A stretch of 64,000 nt of DNA from Mesorhabditis belari (taxonomy: Eukaryota > Nematoda > Chromadorea > Rhabditida > Rhabditidae), in NCBI GenBank assembly GCA_958450365.1, contig CAUEEP010000935.1:1094001-1158000 (forward strand), given 5' to 3'. The notes beneath the pieces are model-generated. The model did not search any database. It had not been told where the DNA came from and saw only the letters and a program-made list of their open reading frames with translations. This document shows positions 1 through 10,600 of this stretch, in pieces. Numbering within the stretch: the stretch's first letter is position 1; each line of letters begins with the position of its first letter. The translations under genes were made by a program, and so were the position numbers.

Positions 1-3000
1 AGACCTGTGGGTAGAAGACGGACATTTGTATGCCTTGGGAAAATGCGGATACATGTTTATCTGGAGTTTCGATGTGGATTCGGGTAATTGAAAAGAGTTG
101 GTTCTTCTAAAGTTTACGACGTTTTTAAGGTTTTTCTTGTTATTTCCTTGAGTTTTACTTTATTTTTATATGCAAGTTGATATTTTTTAAAAAAAATGAA
201 TAAATGATATGATAAATCGAAAAAGGAACAGATACTGTATTCACAAAAGTTCTTCGAATTTCCTGAAACCAATCCACGTTAAAAGGGCGGCTCGTCAAAA
301 GGGTGGTTTTGAAGTCAAATTCATACATCCTAATCTTTTTGTGGATGCAGGATCTGTTCCGTTTTCTATTGATCATAATTATTATTTTAAAAATATCAAC
401 TTGCATATAAAAATAAAGTAAAACTCAAGGAAATAACAAGAAAGACCTCAAAAATCTCGTAAATTTTACAAGAACCAAAGAATTTACTCGAAAAATGAAA
501 ATTTAGACATGGCAGAGTTTCATTTTCTACAACGAGTCTACGTTGGAATTGATTGGCCGTGCCGCTTCTTGCAGACAAATCACCAAGGAGAGCTGAAACG
601 ACTCATTTTTGGGTTCAAAGCTGTGAGTTTTTCGATTTGAATTGCGCATAGCTGAAAGGATGTACTTGCCGGTTTTGAGCACAACTTCTTATACTATTTG
701 TTAAATGTGTTAAACCTTTGAATAGATATTGTGAAGAACGATTTTCAGCTACAAACGAGCAAACTTTCAGAAAGTCGCAATTCTCTACGATCTCTCAACT
801 CAAATGTGTGTCTGGCACAGTGATTGTGGTGGTGGAAATCGACAATGGAATGCCAATGTGCAAGGGGATTCCATTCAATTTGAGCATATTCGAAATCAGG
901 TAAGCTTTCTCGAGGCTTTAAATCTTATCACTTTCAGTATACTTTGCGCTTTTATTAGGTTGAGTACTAAGTCTTTCATCCAAAATCATTTTCTAATTGA
1001 ATAAGTCTCAAACTACCAAATGAAATACGGTTTTTTTTTCATTAGATAACCCAATCATCTTTCTTGCAAATGGCTTTTGAAAGTTTTTGAAAAGCGTTGT
1101 TTTGAAGGCAAGAAGTCGAGTTTTCAAAAAAGATATGGTCCGATTGATGCTATTTGGACCGTTTCTTTCAATGAAACCTTTTTTGATGACAAAATAAAAA
1201 AGATAGCGCACAAAAAGTTAGGTCTACAACCAAAATTTCAGAATAATCCGTTTAGCGGTTTTCTTTATGTGCTCATTTTTCATTTTTTTAATACAAATTC
1301 CAGTTTTCGTTCTCGCAGATTATTCTAAATTATCTTTTTTTAAATGTCAAAAATAAGCATTTATAGTGAAAGAAAACGTTTGGTATTTGGTAGTTTGAGA
1401 CTCGTTCATTTAGATAATGAAATGAAGGGTGCAAGGCTTAGTACTCAACCTAATAGATACGATTTGTCACCGAGTCGAAGATCCACCATCCTCAGCTACT
1501 CGATCGAACATTGCATATTGGAAAGGTTTGTTGAAAAAATGGAGTAAGGGCTCTAATTTCGTTATATTAGGTTCTATTTTGTGAAGTGATTCCATCCGAG
1601 AATGGTTTTCATTTAATTTCCGCTGGTGCTGACAATCGTTTGGTGATTTCAAGCTACTCATCGGAGAGTAAGTAATTTTTGAATTTGATGCGAAGATGGA
1701 ATAAGTAATTTTTCTATACATTCTTGGTTCAAACTGTCAACCATTTCGACTTTTTTCAGATCAACTCATTGCCTTCCATGAACGGTTTGAAGCTGACGGA
1801 TTTGTCTCACTATCATTGTCGAGGTTAGTTTGAAAAAAAACTTCTACAAAATTTCCTTTTACAGAACGTCATCACCGAATCTTTTCCATCTGTTTGCCGG
1901 ATTGTCAAAAGGAAAATTGGTGATTTTCGACGTGAATCTGATTAAAAAAGTGAATGGAAGTGAGTGAGAAGGTCAAGTTATAATAGAAAACTGGTAACCT
2001 AGATATTCTTCCCAGTTCATTAGCACCACGACATACGTTAGATTCGGAAAAACTTGGCGTTTCTGGGCGACTTCAAGTGCGTTGAAAACTTATCTACGTT
2101 TGAAAAATCAATTATTCAGGTAGCTGCAGAATTAATGTATCTATCCGGGGATCGTCTAAAATTTGCTGTAGGCGATGATTGTTCGGATCAAGCAATGTAA
2201 GTTTTTTCGAAAAAGATACTTTAAAGGATGGGTCTTATAAGACGACTGATTCTCATTAACCCAATAAAATGAATAGCTCCCATCGATTATGCGTTTTCGA
2301 AAACCCCCGGTACAAATTTATAGCTGAATACCTTACCTTGTACCATCTACAATACAAAAGAAGAATCCCTAATGACTAGCGAAATGACTAGCGAGGTGTT
2401 CTTTGTGCGGCCGCGTAATTGCTCTTCATCTGGCAAACCACCCCGGTATAGGGTGCCTCCCTTTTGGGATTTGTAAAAGGGAAGGAGCGGTGAGCAACTG
2501 GACTTTTCTGTTTTGTGAGCGTCACTATGCCCAAATTTTGGAATCAATTTTGGCTGTATTTTTGCGACAAATCCGATACCCTGCCAAACCAAAGCTAGCT
2601 CAAAGTCAAAATCGAAACTTTTAGTGAGAATCGGTTCCAATTCGGACCCCTCCTTTAATACTTCAATCACATTGTAAAACAACGCTTCATCGCTATTGAA
2701 CAGTACCAAACTTTAGTTGCACGAGCGTTGATGTCGAAGAAATGACTCTGAAAATAGCATCACAAGATCGAGCTGGATTTTCGAAGGTGTGTTTTAGACT
2801 GATAATGAGACTATAACTAATGAAAAGACTTTCGAAAAGTCTTGAGTAGTAAAATAAGTAATGAAATTTTATTAGGTATGCTTTAGATTGGATTGTCAAA
2901 TGGGATTTTGATCGGCGCTTCAACCAATGGAACCCTCTATGCCTCGATGAAAACTGGAGAAATGAAGGAACTAAATGTTAGTTTTTACATACTTAGTTCT

Positions 3001-4894
3001 ACGAAAGATTTCTGAACAACAGTTAACTTGGGCTTGAGCTATGCACGAGTAAACTTTTCAATTGGGCGATATCGATCATCGTTGTTTTTCCAGCTGTGCC
3101 ATTGTGGGATCTCTGCGTTGTCGATTTTTTCAGCGAGTCATCCGGAAAAGGCGCGATTTGTTTACGCAGCACTTGGCGATGAAGCAGGTAAGTTTTTGTT
3201 GTTTTTTCACTTAAAAACATTTGTAAACCATTTTAAGTCTTACTTGGTAGCTTTCTGTTAATTAAAAAAAAACATTTGAATCAATCTTAAAACAAAAAAC
3301 TCATTATAATGTGAAATTCAGGCAGCGTTCATCTCGTCACATTGTTTTGTGATGCAAAGGAGGGGCTACAAATCGAACACGTTAACACACTAGCAGCGAT
3401 ACACGCAAGCACTGTTACAGGTATAATTAACAGAAAAACTGAAATTATATGCAAGTTTAGTGGAAAAAAAAAGTCAAGTCACTTTTTCAGACGTGCTTCT
3501 TTACTCGATCGATCCGATTCGAATGATGAGTGTCTCGCTCGATTGTCGTTTGGTTGTTGCAGAACTTCAAAATGATAAGGTACTTTGCCAATAAGAATTA
3601 GCCGTACTTTGTGCTCTAACAAACGCAAAGCACATAAGCAACCTTGTCAGGCAATGATGGTTGAAGATGAGCTGTGTTCGGTGAGGTTATAGCACTTATT
3701 AGAGTTCAATAGGCATACCAGCTTTGAATTAAGCACTCTGCTTCACAAGTGAAACATCTCACCGATATTTTAGCTGATTGAAATCGATTGTGTCGAAACG
3801 AGAGTCCAGGATCCATGCGGGATAGCGATGATCGAGGCAACAAAGAAAAGGTATTGAAAATGGTGCTATACAGGGTGTTCAATAAATACCCGGACTCGGT
3901 ATTTTAAGTGTAACTCAGCACTCAGATGTGCAATCATCTCACGCTTTGTTTTCATTGAAAATTTAAATATTTTTTTACGGTGGTTTCTTGGGTTTGACGA
4001 AAAAACTTTTTTTCTGCGTTTTTTTTATAGAACCTCAAAGTTGGCAGTCAGGAGTTGCTTGTTTTTGGAGGATTTAACGAAAATTTTAGTGGTCATGAAA
4101 GTTTCAGCGCTAAAATTAGTTTTACTAGATTACATTTATCTGAAGTTTAAGGATTCACATTTAAAAGAAATTGAAAAATGAAAAATTTCGGTTTACAGGG
4201 CCATCTTTTGACCAGCCAGGGCTTAGACCCATGTGAAAATAAGATTCCCAAAATAGCAAAATTTTGTTTAATTAAGTGGCACGTTACCTTCTGATTCGTT
4301 TGATAATGTTTAAAACGTATTGCAAAAACAAAAGCCGGGTAATTATTGAACGCCCTGTAGTAGTTGGAGGAGGAGGGCAGTGTGCATTCATCTCTATTAA
4401 CCCAAGGCACACTAATTTTTGCTCCTAGGGTTTTTTAAGGCCGTAGCGTCTTAATTTGGTATCTTGAGTAACGGTTTTCTGGCTATTTCAGGCAGTTTCT
4501 GAGGGTTTAAGCCGCTTAATTCACTCGCGCACTTTTGAATCCAATGAAAATAGAGCATCGCTTGAAGGCTCGGAAATGTTGCTCAAACTGGCAAAAAGTT
4601 GTTCAGAATTGTTTAAAAATGCTTTCAATGGCTTTAGCTTAATTGATTACTCCAGAAAAAGTTTTCAAAACTAGTGAAGGGTTTGAAAAATAAAAAAAAA
4701 CAGTGTTTACAAACTTCCCCTCCCCCCTCCTTGAACTACTCTAGCACTATGGAAAGGTGGAAAAGTTTTAACTAAAGAAAAAAACCGAATCGGATCTAAA
4801 AATAAATATTTTCAGTTATCGAGTCATCGTCTACGGTCATGGAATTGAAACAATCTCGAATAACCTAAAGACATTGGGTGCAGAGAAATGTTAG
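1..4894 (+). CDS. WDR6: WD-repeat protein, WDR6-like (5' partial, 16 exons in window)
   Basis: Coding exons: 2-83, 507-622, 771-899, 1457-1525, 1571-1667, 1760-1823, 1865-1959, 2003-2076, 2120-2196, 2717-2786, 2887-2976, 3094-3187, 3322-3420, 3491-3579, 3774-3850, 4816-4894 (stop TAG 4892-4894). Every junction keeps phase, so this part is intact. The product shows weak WD40 blades, for example DLWVEDGHLYALGKCGYMF, HLISAGADNRLVIS and MMSVSLDCRLVVAEL, plus a CGGGNRQW motif. The C-terminus contains VIVYGHGIETI. From recalled family features, the Cys-Gly-Gly-Gly motif and the tail after the last blade fit WDR6. WDR6 partners the FTSJ1/Trm7 2'-O-methyltransferase in tRNA wobble modification. That role is family knowledge; the match is by eye. 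Introns 1, 3, 9 and 15 carry inserted elements. The 5' end lies outside the window. Confidence 0.72.
111..470. repeat. Inverted-repeat (fold-back) element in WDR6 intron 1
   Basis: The arm at about 111-192 is the near reverse complement of 388-466, and an inner arm at 211-248 pairs with 339-376. It fills most of the intron. No ORF or transposase remnant is visible. Confidence 0.75.
952..1456. mobile_element. Fold-back TA-target element forming the end of WDR6 intron 3
   Basis: The outer arms are TTAGGTTGAGTACTAAG at about 955 and its complement CTTAGTACTCAACC at 1437-1450. Inner similarity (GTCTCAAACTACCAAAT) lies near 1004 and 1390. TA flanks both ends. The right TA is the TA of the TAG acceptor used by the exon starting at 1457. 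Confidence 0.65.
2290..2705. repeat. Dispersed repeat in WDR6 intron 9
   Basis: A block at about 2395-2500 (TTCTTTGTGCGGCCGCGTAA, then CATCTGGCA and GGTATAGGGTGCC) recurs at about 18723-18775 and, in reverse orientation and diverged, at 47700-47800. The flank GAAAACCCCCGGTACAAAT near 2298 recurs near 9098. No transposase is visible. The ORFs here are not conserved between copies. Confidence 0.6.
3871..4357. mobile_element. TIR element (MITE-like, ~487 bp) in WDR6 intron 15
   Basis: The left end CAGGGTGTTCAATAAATACC is matched by the inverted right end, whose complement reads CAGGGCGTTCAATAATTACC. Both ends are flanked by TA, as expected of the Tc1/mariner superfamily. No transposase is retained. 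Confidence 0.7.
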
Positions 4895-5103
4895 GATTTG
4901 TTAAATATTGTTTTTGTTTCTGTTGCTTTTGTTGTTGTTGTTGAACTGTGATACCCATTGACTTAAGGAAACCAGTCATACTCAAAATAAATATAAAAAA
5001 ATGATAATTTATATGTTTGCACATGCTTTATAAAGCTGAAATCTTTTAGAAATTGAGTGAAAAGTGTGATTTGATGAAGAATTTTTAGAAATTATAGATA
5101 ACA
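4895..5103 (+). promoter_or_regulatory. Short intercistronic region with possible trans-splice acceptors
   Basis: Only 209 bp separate the WDR6-like stop from the Flower ATG on the same strand. Acceptor-like TTTTAG occurs at 5044-5049 and ATTTTTAG at 5081-5088, the latter 15 nt before the ATG. The spacing fits a nematode operon with SL-type trans-splicing, but no spliced leader is visible in genomic DNA, so this is inference. Confidence 0.4.
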
Positions 5104-6675
5104 ATGGGCTCAGCAAGCTCGAGATCAATCAGTCAACAAGATTTGGTACAAAGTGGTGATGCGCTAGGTTTGGAGAAATTTTGGAATACCTCGAGAAATT
5201 GTAACATGTATAATAAATAGAAATTCTAGAATCACATAGAATTTTAGTGTCTTATGAAGTCTCGTAGAAGTTTTGATGTCAAGCAAAAAACAAAGCCGAT
5301 AATTTAGTCCTTCGACATCCCAATCTCCGCTATGTGAAATACGTTCGTACAGCTGTCGGATTATTTGCTGTAATCATGGTAGAAAGCTTTTCAAATTTAA
5401 CTGTCAATCAAAAAGTAATATTAGATTTTTCTTTGTGCTGTGAATAGCATCATTTCGGTGAGTGCGATCCCAGTCGGAATCTACTTGATCGTCATCGGGA
5501 CACCGATATTTCTGCTCGAATTCGGAAAAGTGATTCGCTCACTTTGTGGGTGAGTTTTTAGAAATTGACAAGAAAAGTGGACTTTCTGGAGAGGGGATTG
5601 AATCGTTGATTGTTTGAGGGATCGTTGTTTATTTAGCATCGAGTTTCGAAATGGGATCTAGCCTATTTTGTAGCAAATCCTTCACTGCTTCCGAATATCT
5701 AGGTTGTTTATGTTTATGTGTAATGGATTCAAATTTTCGATTTAAATTCGTTTGAAGTTTGGGTGAAAAAAAAGCAGCTTTTGCGTGTTGCGCTATTTAT
5801 CTGACCGCGTGATTATCAAGCGATCTTGCGGCCCTCGAAGTCGTTTCATTGTGCCCAAGTGGTTAGTGCGCTAGGTTTTCAACTGCCAACTTTTTTCGAA
5901 CCCGAGCTTCGGTAAAACTTTGCTTTTTGTTCCAAGGCTCTCGAACTAGTCGCTAGGCTTTTTGGCTCTATTTTGAACCCGGACTACGGTAAAACTTTTG
6001 CTTTCTGTTTTTTATAAATTTACTCAGTGTTTATTTCTTGAAATAAATCGCGTTTAAACCATCACAGAAGATCATGAAGATAAAATTTTTCAAACTTAAA
6101 CTACATAAAGTTACATAAATTAGTGTTTACATGATAAGAATATCCTTGGTAAGGGCAATGATGTAAAATATTGTGTTCAACACTAAAATTTCATTGGCAA
6201 TAATGATTTCTTAGCACTGATGGTTTCTGTTGCCGAACTTTCGGCTTCATTCTCGGATTCGATAAGAAGAAACGAGCGATCTTATACTTTCTGATAGCTA
6301 TTCCTCTATTTTTGACCTTTTGGAGCAACAACTACTCGATTGCAGCAGGTTAAAATGTTAAATTTATTAAATCTTAAATTAGATATGTTTAAATATGTTA
6401 AATTTATGTTAAACTTATGTTAAATTTTATAGGTTAAATTTGTTATGACTTGACAATTTGACAATATGTTAAATTAAATATTTTAAAATAGCGATGCATG
6501 TAAAAATTTTGATTTGCAAAAGTCACAAAAACTTTTAGGTATCATAATAATTTTGACGGCAATTCTCTACTTTGTGAAGGGATGGGAGATGAAAAAAGTG
6601 CCGACTTTTATTTCAAATCCGAGTCAAAACGTGCAACCGGCAAGGGAAGAAATGGCGGCTGAAGCGATCGCTTGA
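5104..6675 (+). CDS. flwr-1: Flower/CACFD1-family four-TM protein (184 aa)
   Basis: Exons: 5104-5200, 5308-5369, 5425-5549, 6215-6348, 6539-6675, giving 555 nt with phase kept throughout. The start is the ATG after a possible trans-splice acceptor. The N-terminus (about 30 aa) is polar. It is followed by hydrophobic segments in VGLFAIFLCAVNSIISVSAI, GIYLIVIGTPIFLLEF, AILYFLIAIPLFLTFW and GIIIILTAILYFV, then a short hydrophilic tail. Length and the TM2-Cys-TM3 layout (EFGKVIRSLCG, GFCCR, then KKRAILYF) fit the Flower family. That family comprises synaptic-vesicle and endosomal membrane proteins linked to Ca2+-dependent exo/endocytosis. Using the donor at 5370 and acceptor at 5424 restores the conserved second half of TM1; the tempting donor at 5379 breaks phase. 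Intron 3 (5550-6214) is enlarged. Confidence 0.72.
5853..5925 (+). other. Degenerate tRNA-like sequence in Flower intron 3
   Basis: CAAGTGGTTAGTGCGCTAGG resembles a tRNA D-arm/A box and TTCGAACCC a B box, about 45 nt apart. No acceptor stem pairs. Probably a tRNA-derived relic. Confidence 0.35.
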
Positions 6676-6730
6676 ACTTGTGTACAGATGTAAAAAAAAA
6701 GTCTTTGTATTTTGCGAACATTTTGTTACA

Positions 6731-7345
6731 GGTCGAGCCGGCCAAATGCTATTCCATTTGACGCAAGAATTTTATGCTTATTCCGAATATATTTCTCGGT
6801 TTTGTTAAATGACAATCTGCCAGGAGTTATAAGCGTCTAAAGGTTTTGCCTAAAAATGTTGTCATTTGGGTCTTAACGGCCTCCTTGCGAAACCGGTTTG
6901 GGGCGGCCGTGGCCGAATGGTACAGCGTTCGTTTCCATAGCGAGACATCAGAAGTTCGATCCTTACTTAGGATTTTTCTTTTGCTTTTTTTTTCAAGAAG
7001 TGCTGACTAGTGTTCTTTGTGCACGCACAACATATTTCACAACTACAGCAAAATGAACACTAGCTAGCACTTCTTGAAACAAAGCAAAAGAAAAATCCAC
7101 AGTGGAGGTGGAAACGAATCCTTTACCACTCGGCCACGGCTACACCGACTTAGGTCCGCAAGGAGGCCAACCTAAGACCCAAATGACCATATTTCTAGAG
7201 TCCTAACAAAACTTTAGGTGTTTATAACTCCTGGCAAATTGTCATTTAGCAAAAATCGAATATATATTCAAAAGATTCGAATGCAGCATAAAATTCTTGT
7301 GTCAAATGGAATAGGTCGCATAGCATTTGGCTGGCTCAGCCAGTT
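6731..7345. repeat. Palindromic element with a tRNA-like core in each arm
   Basis: The left arm (GCCAAATGCTATTCCATTTG at about 6741, then GACAATCTGCCAGGAGTTAT) is mirrored by 7210-7343. Each arm holds a tRNA-like segment: GGCCGTGGCCGAATGGTACA at about 6906 on + and the complement of GCCGTGGCCGAGTGGTAAAG at about 7118 on -. The B-box half is degen­erate. It lies between the Flower and VWA-lectin 3' ends. Confidence 0.7.
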
Positions 7346-7662
7346 GACCTCCCCTTGTTAGTAATTGACTACTTTCACGAGTTCGCTGTAGAAATTTGTG
7401 ATCAATCCCACACTTTTAACGGGTATTTCAATCGGAGAATTTCCTTCAATGCTAAATAAACACTAAAAAATTTTTTGCAGTTTATTTGACCTTTATTTTG
7501 AAACGCGCTTTCTTAGCCACATTTTACCCGTTTACATATCTCGTGTCCTCGTGAAGAAATGCTCATTTTCCAATTGCACTTTTTTTTTTGACCAATGCAC
7601 AAAATCTGAATTTTTATTACCCGTAAACTTTTTTTTTCACCGATAAAGAAATCGAAAAGAAA

Positions 7663-10600
7663 TCATCCACAATAATTAGTCGACGAACAGGGCGCAATGT
7701 AGCAAGACCAACACTTGTAATTGTTGCAATCGGTGGCACTGTAGGCGTAGGCGAAGCCATTTGTACTCGCCAAAACGGTGCAATTCCCATTTGCGGCGTT
7801 TAATTGTGATGTGATGTCGGGAGTCTAGAGTGAGATTTGAGGTGAAAAGTATGCATTGAAAGTGTCCCCACTCAGCTGAATATCTTCTAGTTTGATGGGA
7901 AATTACAAAAAAAGGGCAGTTACGCAAAAATCTACGCAGAAAAGGGGGCGCACATCGGCGCGAAAATGCGTTTTCTATCGGATTTTTCTGGCAGTACCTT
8001 TTTTAGATGCGGAAAATTGTGCTGATTCCGAATCTGAAGGAATTTTTCAAATCCCTCTGACAGAAACTTTTTAAATTGAGTTTTAGCAGTTTTTTGATCA
8101 TTTTTTAAGGGAAATTTTGTGGTACCCTGCAGTTTGGAGCTCGTAACTCGACAACGAGGGTCTAGAACCAAAAACGAAGGGATAATTTTTATTCTAAAGG
8201 CTCTTACGAACATTTTGATGCAAAAATCATAAAATTTGCTCAACTCTACAAAAAGTTATAACATTTTTTAACAAAAGAAATGAGAAAATTTTAAAAATTC
8301 TCGATTGCACAATTGTTTTGTTCCAAAGAACAATGTAGCTATGTATATTCACTATTCACTCAAAACAATGAAGGAATATGCAAGATAATAGCTCAAGTGC
8401 GCGGGAGAGCCGAACCAACAACGCCATACTTTTGCGCGGGATTCATGTCGCGCGCCTTAGACCACTCGGCGCCTTAGACCACTTTCCCCTTATGTTTTTA
8501 GTGTATTTTGCAATATTTCTTTAAAGATGTTATAACTTTTTGTGGAGTTGAGCAAATTTGATGATTTTTGCATCAAAATGTTCGTAAGAGCCTTTAGAAT
8601 AAAAATTATCCCTTCGCTTTTGGTTCTAGACCCTCGTTGTCGAGTTACGAGCTCCAAACTGCAGGGTACCACAAAATTTCCCTTACAAAATGACCAAAAA
8701 CTGCTAAAACTCAATTTAAAAAGTTTCTGTCAGAGGGATTTGAAAAATTCCTTCAGATTCGGAATCAGCACAATTTTCCGCATCTAAAAAAGGTACTGCC
8801 AGAAAAATCCGATAGAAAACGCTTTCGTAGCTGCTTCATTTCTTTGAATTTTCTCATAAAATTAAAAGAGATTCAACTAGAGCTTAGCGGGAGATTTTCA
8901 ATGACTTTCAATAAAAAGTCAGGACTGGTTGGGTTAAGCTTTTCGTAATGTTGATGTGAACTTTATTAGAATTAAAAACTCAGTTGTCTATTGAAAGTGC
9001 TTGCAGCTGAAATTTAACGATAAACCAGTCACACGGATATTCTGTACTGAGGGCACGCAGCACAAATCTGATTGCAGATTCGGATTCCTCGCCCCCGAAA
9101 ACCCCCGAGTACAAATTTTCAGCTTTCTAGCTCACTTGGTTGTGATTTTACGTTAGCGTAATTTGTATTGTCATTTAGGCGTGTTTATTCAACATTTTAG
9201 CAGGTTACTCATGAGATTTGGAAGTAACCTCGAGAAGTAACACGCGTTCAAGCATGCGACATTACTTATTAGCCACCCTGTAGATGCCCTTATCAGATGA
9301 ACTGATTATTTATATTTTATCTTTTCAAAAGCAATTTTTCTATACAGCTAATTGTTGCGCATAGACTAAACAGCTAATCCTCGAAGATTCAGCTCTGAAC
9401 TCAGCATTAAATATAGTTACATTTCACGTGGCAGACGGATGAATTTCGTTTTTTTCTCTTTCTCATTTCTCTACAGATTTGATTCCTTTTCTCTACAGAT
9501 TTGATTCCTTTTCTCTACAGATTTGGTTCCTCTACAGATTTGGTTACTTGTATATACCATATTCTCTCTAATAGTAGTGCACACTGATCGTCGTCTAAAT
9601 TACTCGAAATCTCCAAAATCGCTTATCAGAACCTATCGATGTGGGGTCGGAAAATGTAGCTGACGATGAGATCTTGTGGAGGATTAGAGTGCGAAAGCTT
9701 CTGCGAAAACTTCGAAGCCGTAAAATAGTCATCAACTCGGCTTAGCGGGGTACACTACTATTAGAGAGAATACGGTACTAGATTTGCTCAAATTTTAGCA
9801 ATTTTTATTGAGAATCATTTTAGTACCAAAAGCCAAAGCTAGACAAGCCAAAATCAATGGGTTTCAATTGACCTTGACCTCGAATTACAACCCTGCCGTC
9901 GGATTTGGCTTAAAATCTTGCCTTTGAATTGGTTTTTCTAGAGAAAATTGAGCAGAAGTAATCGATTTGGCCAAGTCAAGCCAAGATTTGTCTCTTCTAC
10001 CAATCCTGGATCTAGTTAACTCACCGCCGCCGTTCCGTCAAGCCATCTCCAATCGGGTTGTAGTACATTTCCCTTATTCTGCAATCCGATCCAAATTCCA
10101 TTTGTCTTATCAGCTGGCGTTTTGAAACCGAAAAGAATTGAAATAGAATTCCCTTTGCCCACAAACCATTCAACACAGAAAGGCAATCTCCAGAGTTTTT
10201 GGGCATAGCGAGAGTGCCGCTATTCTTAGAGCACATCACCTCGGCGAGGTATTGAATCCCGCCCGTCGTTGGGTACTGAATTTTTCTCATAATGTAGCCA
10301 ATAAAATAATGTAGCCAATAAAATGCTATACAAATTTGTTGAATTCATTTTACAGACAAGTGCCCCACCAAATAACATCCATTATTCGGATCTCCGCCCG
10401 ACGCAATCCATCGATCGGCCTCCGATGAACAATTTGAAATGCAAGGACAAAAACAATTAGCTGAGCAATTATCCTTTGATTATAAACTTTTAAATATTTT
10501 GATGGAAACCTTGACAAAACATATTGTAGATTTTATCGGGTTGAATCCCGTTCGACGCATCGAGGAAATAGCTCGGAGAGGCCAATTGTCGGAGATCATT

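Noticed and set aside
1344..1547. ORF suggesting a WDR6 exon starting near 1412
   Set aside because: That start breaks phase and lies in the fold-back arm; the acceptor at 1456 gives an exon in phase with both neighbours.
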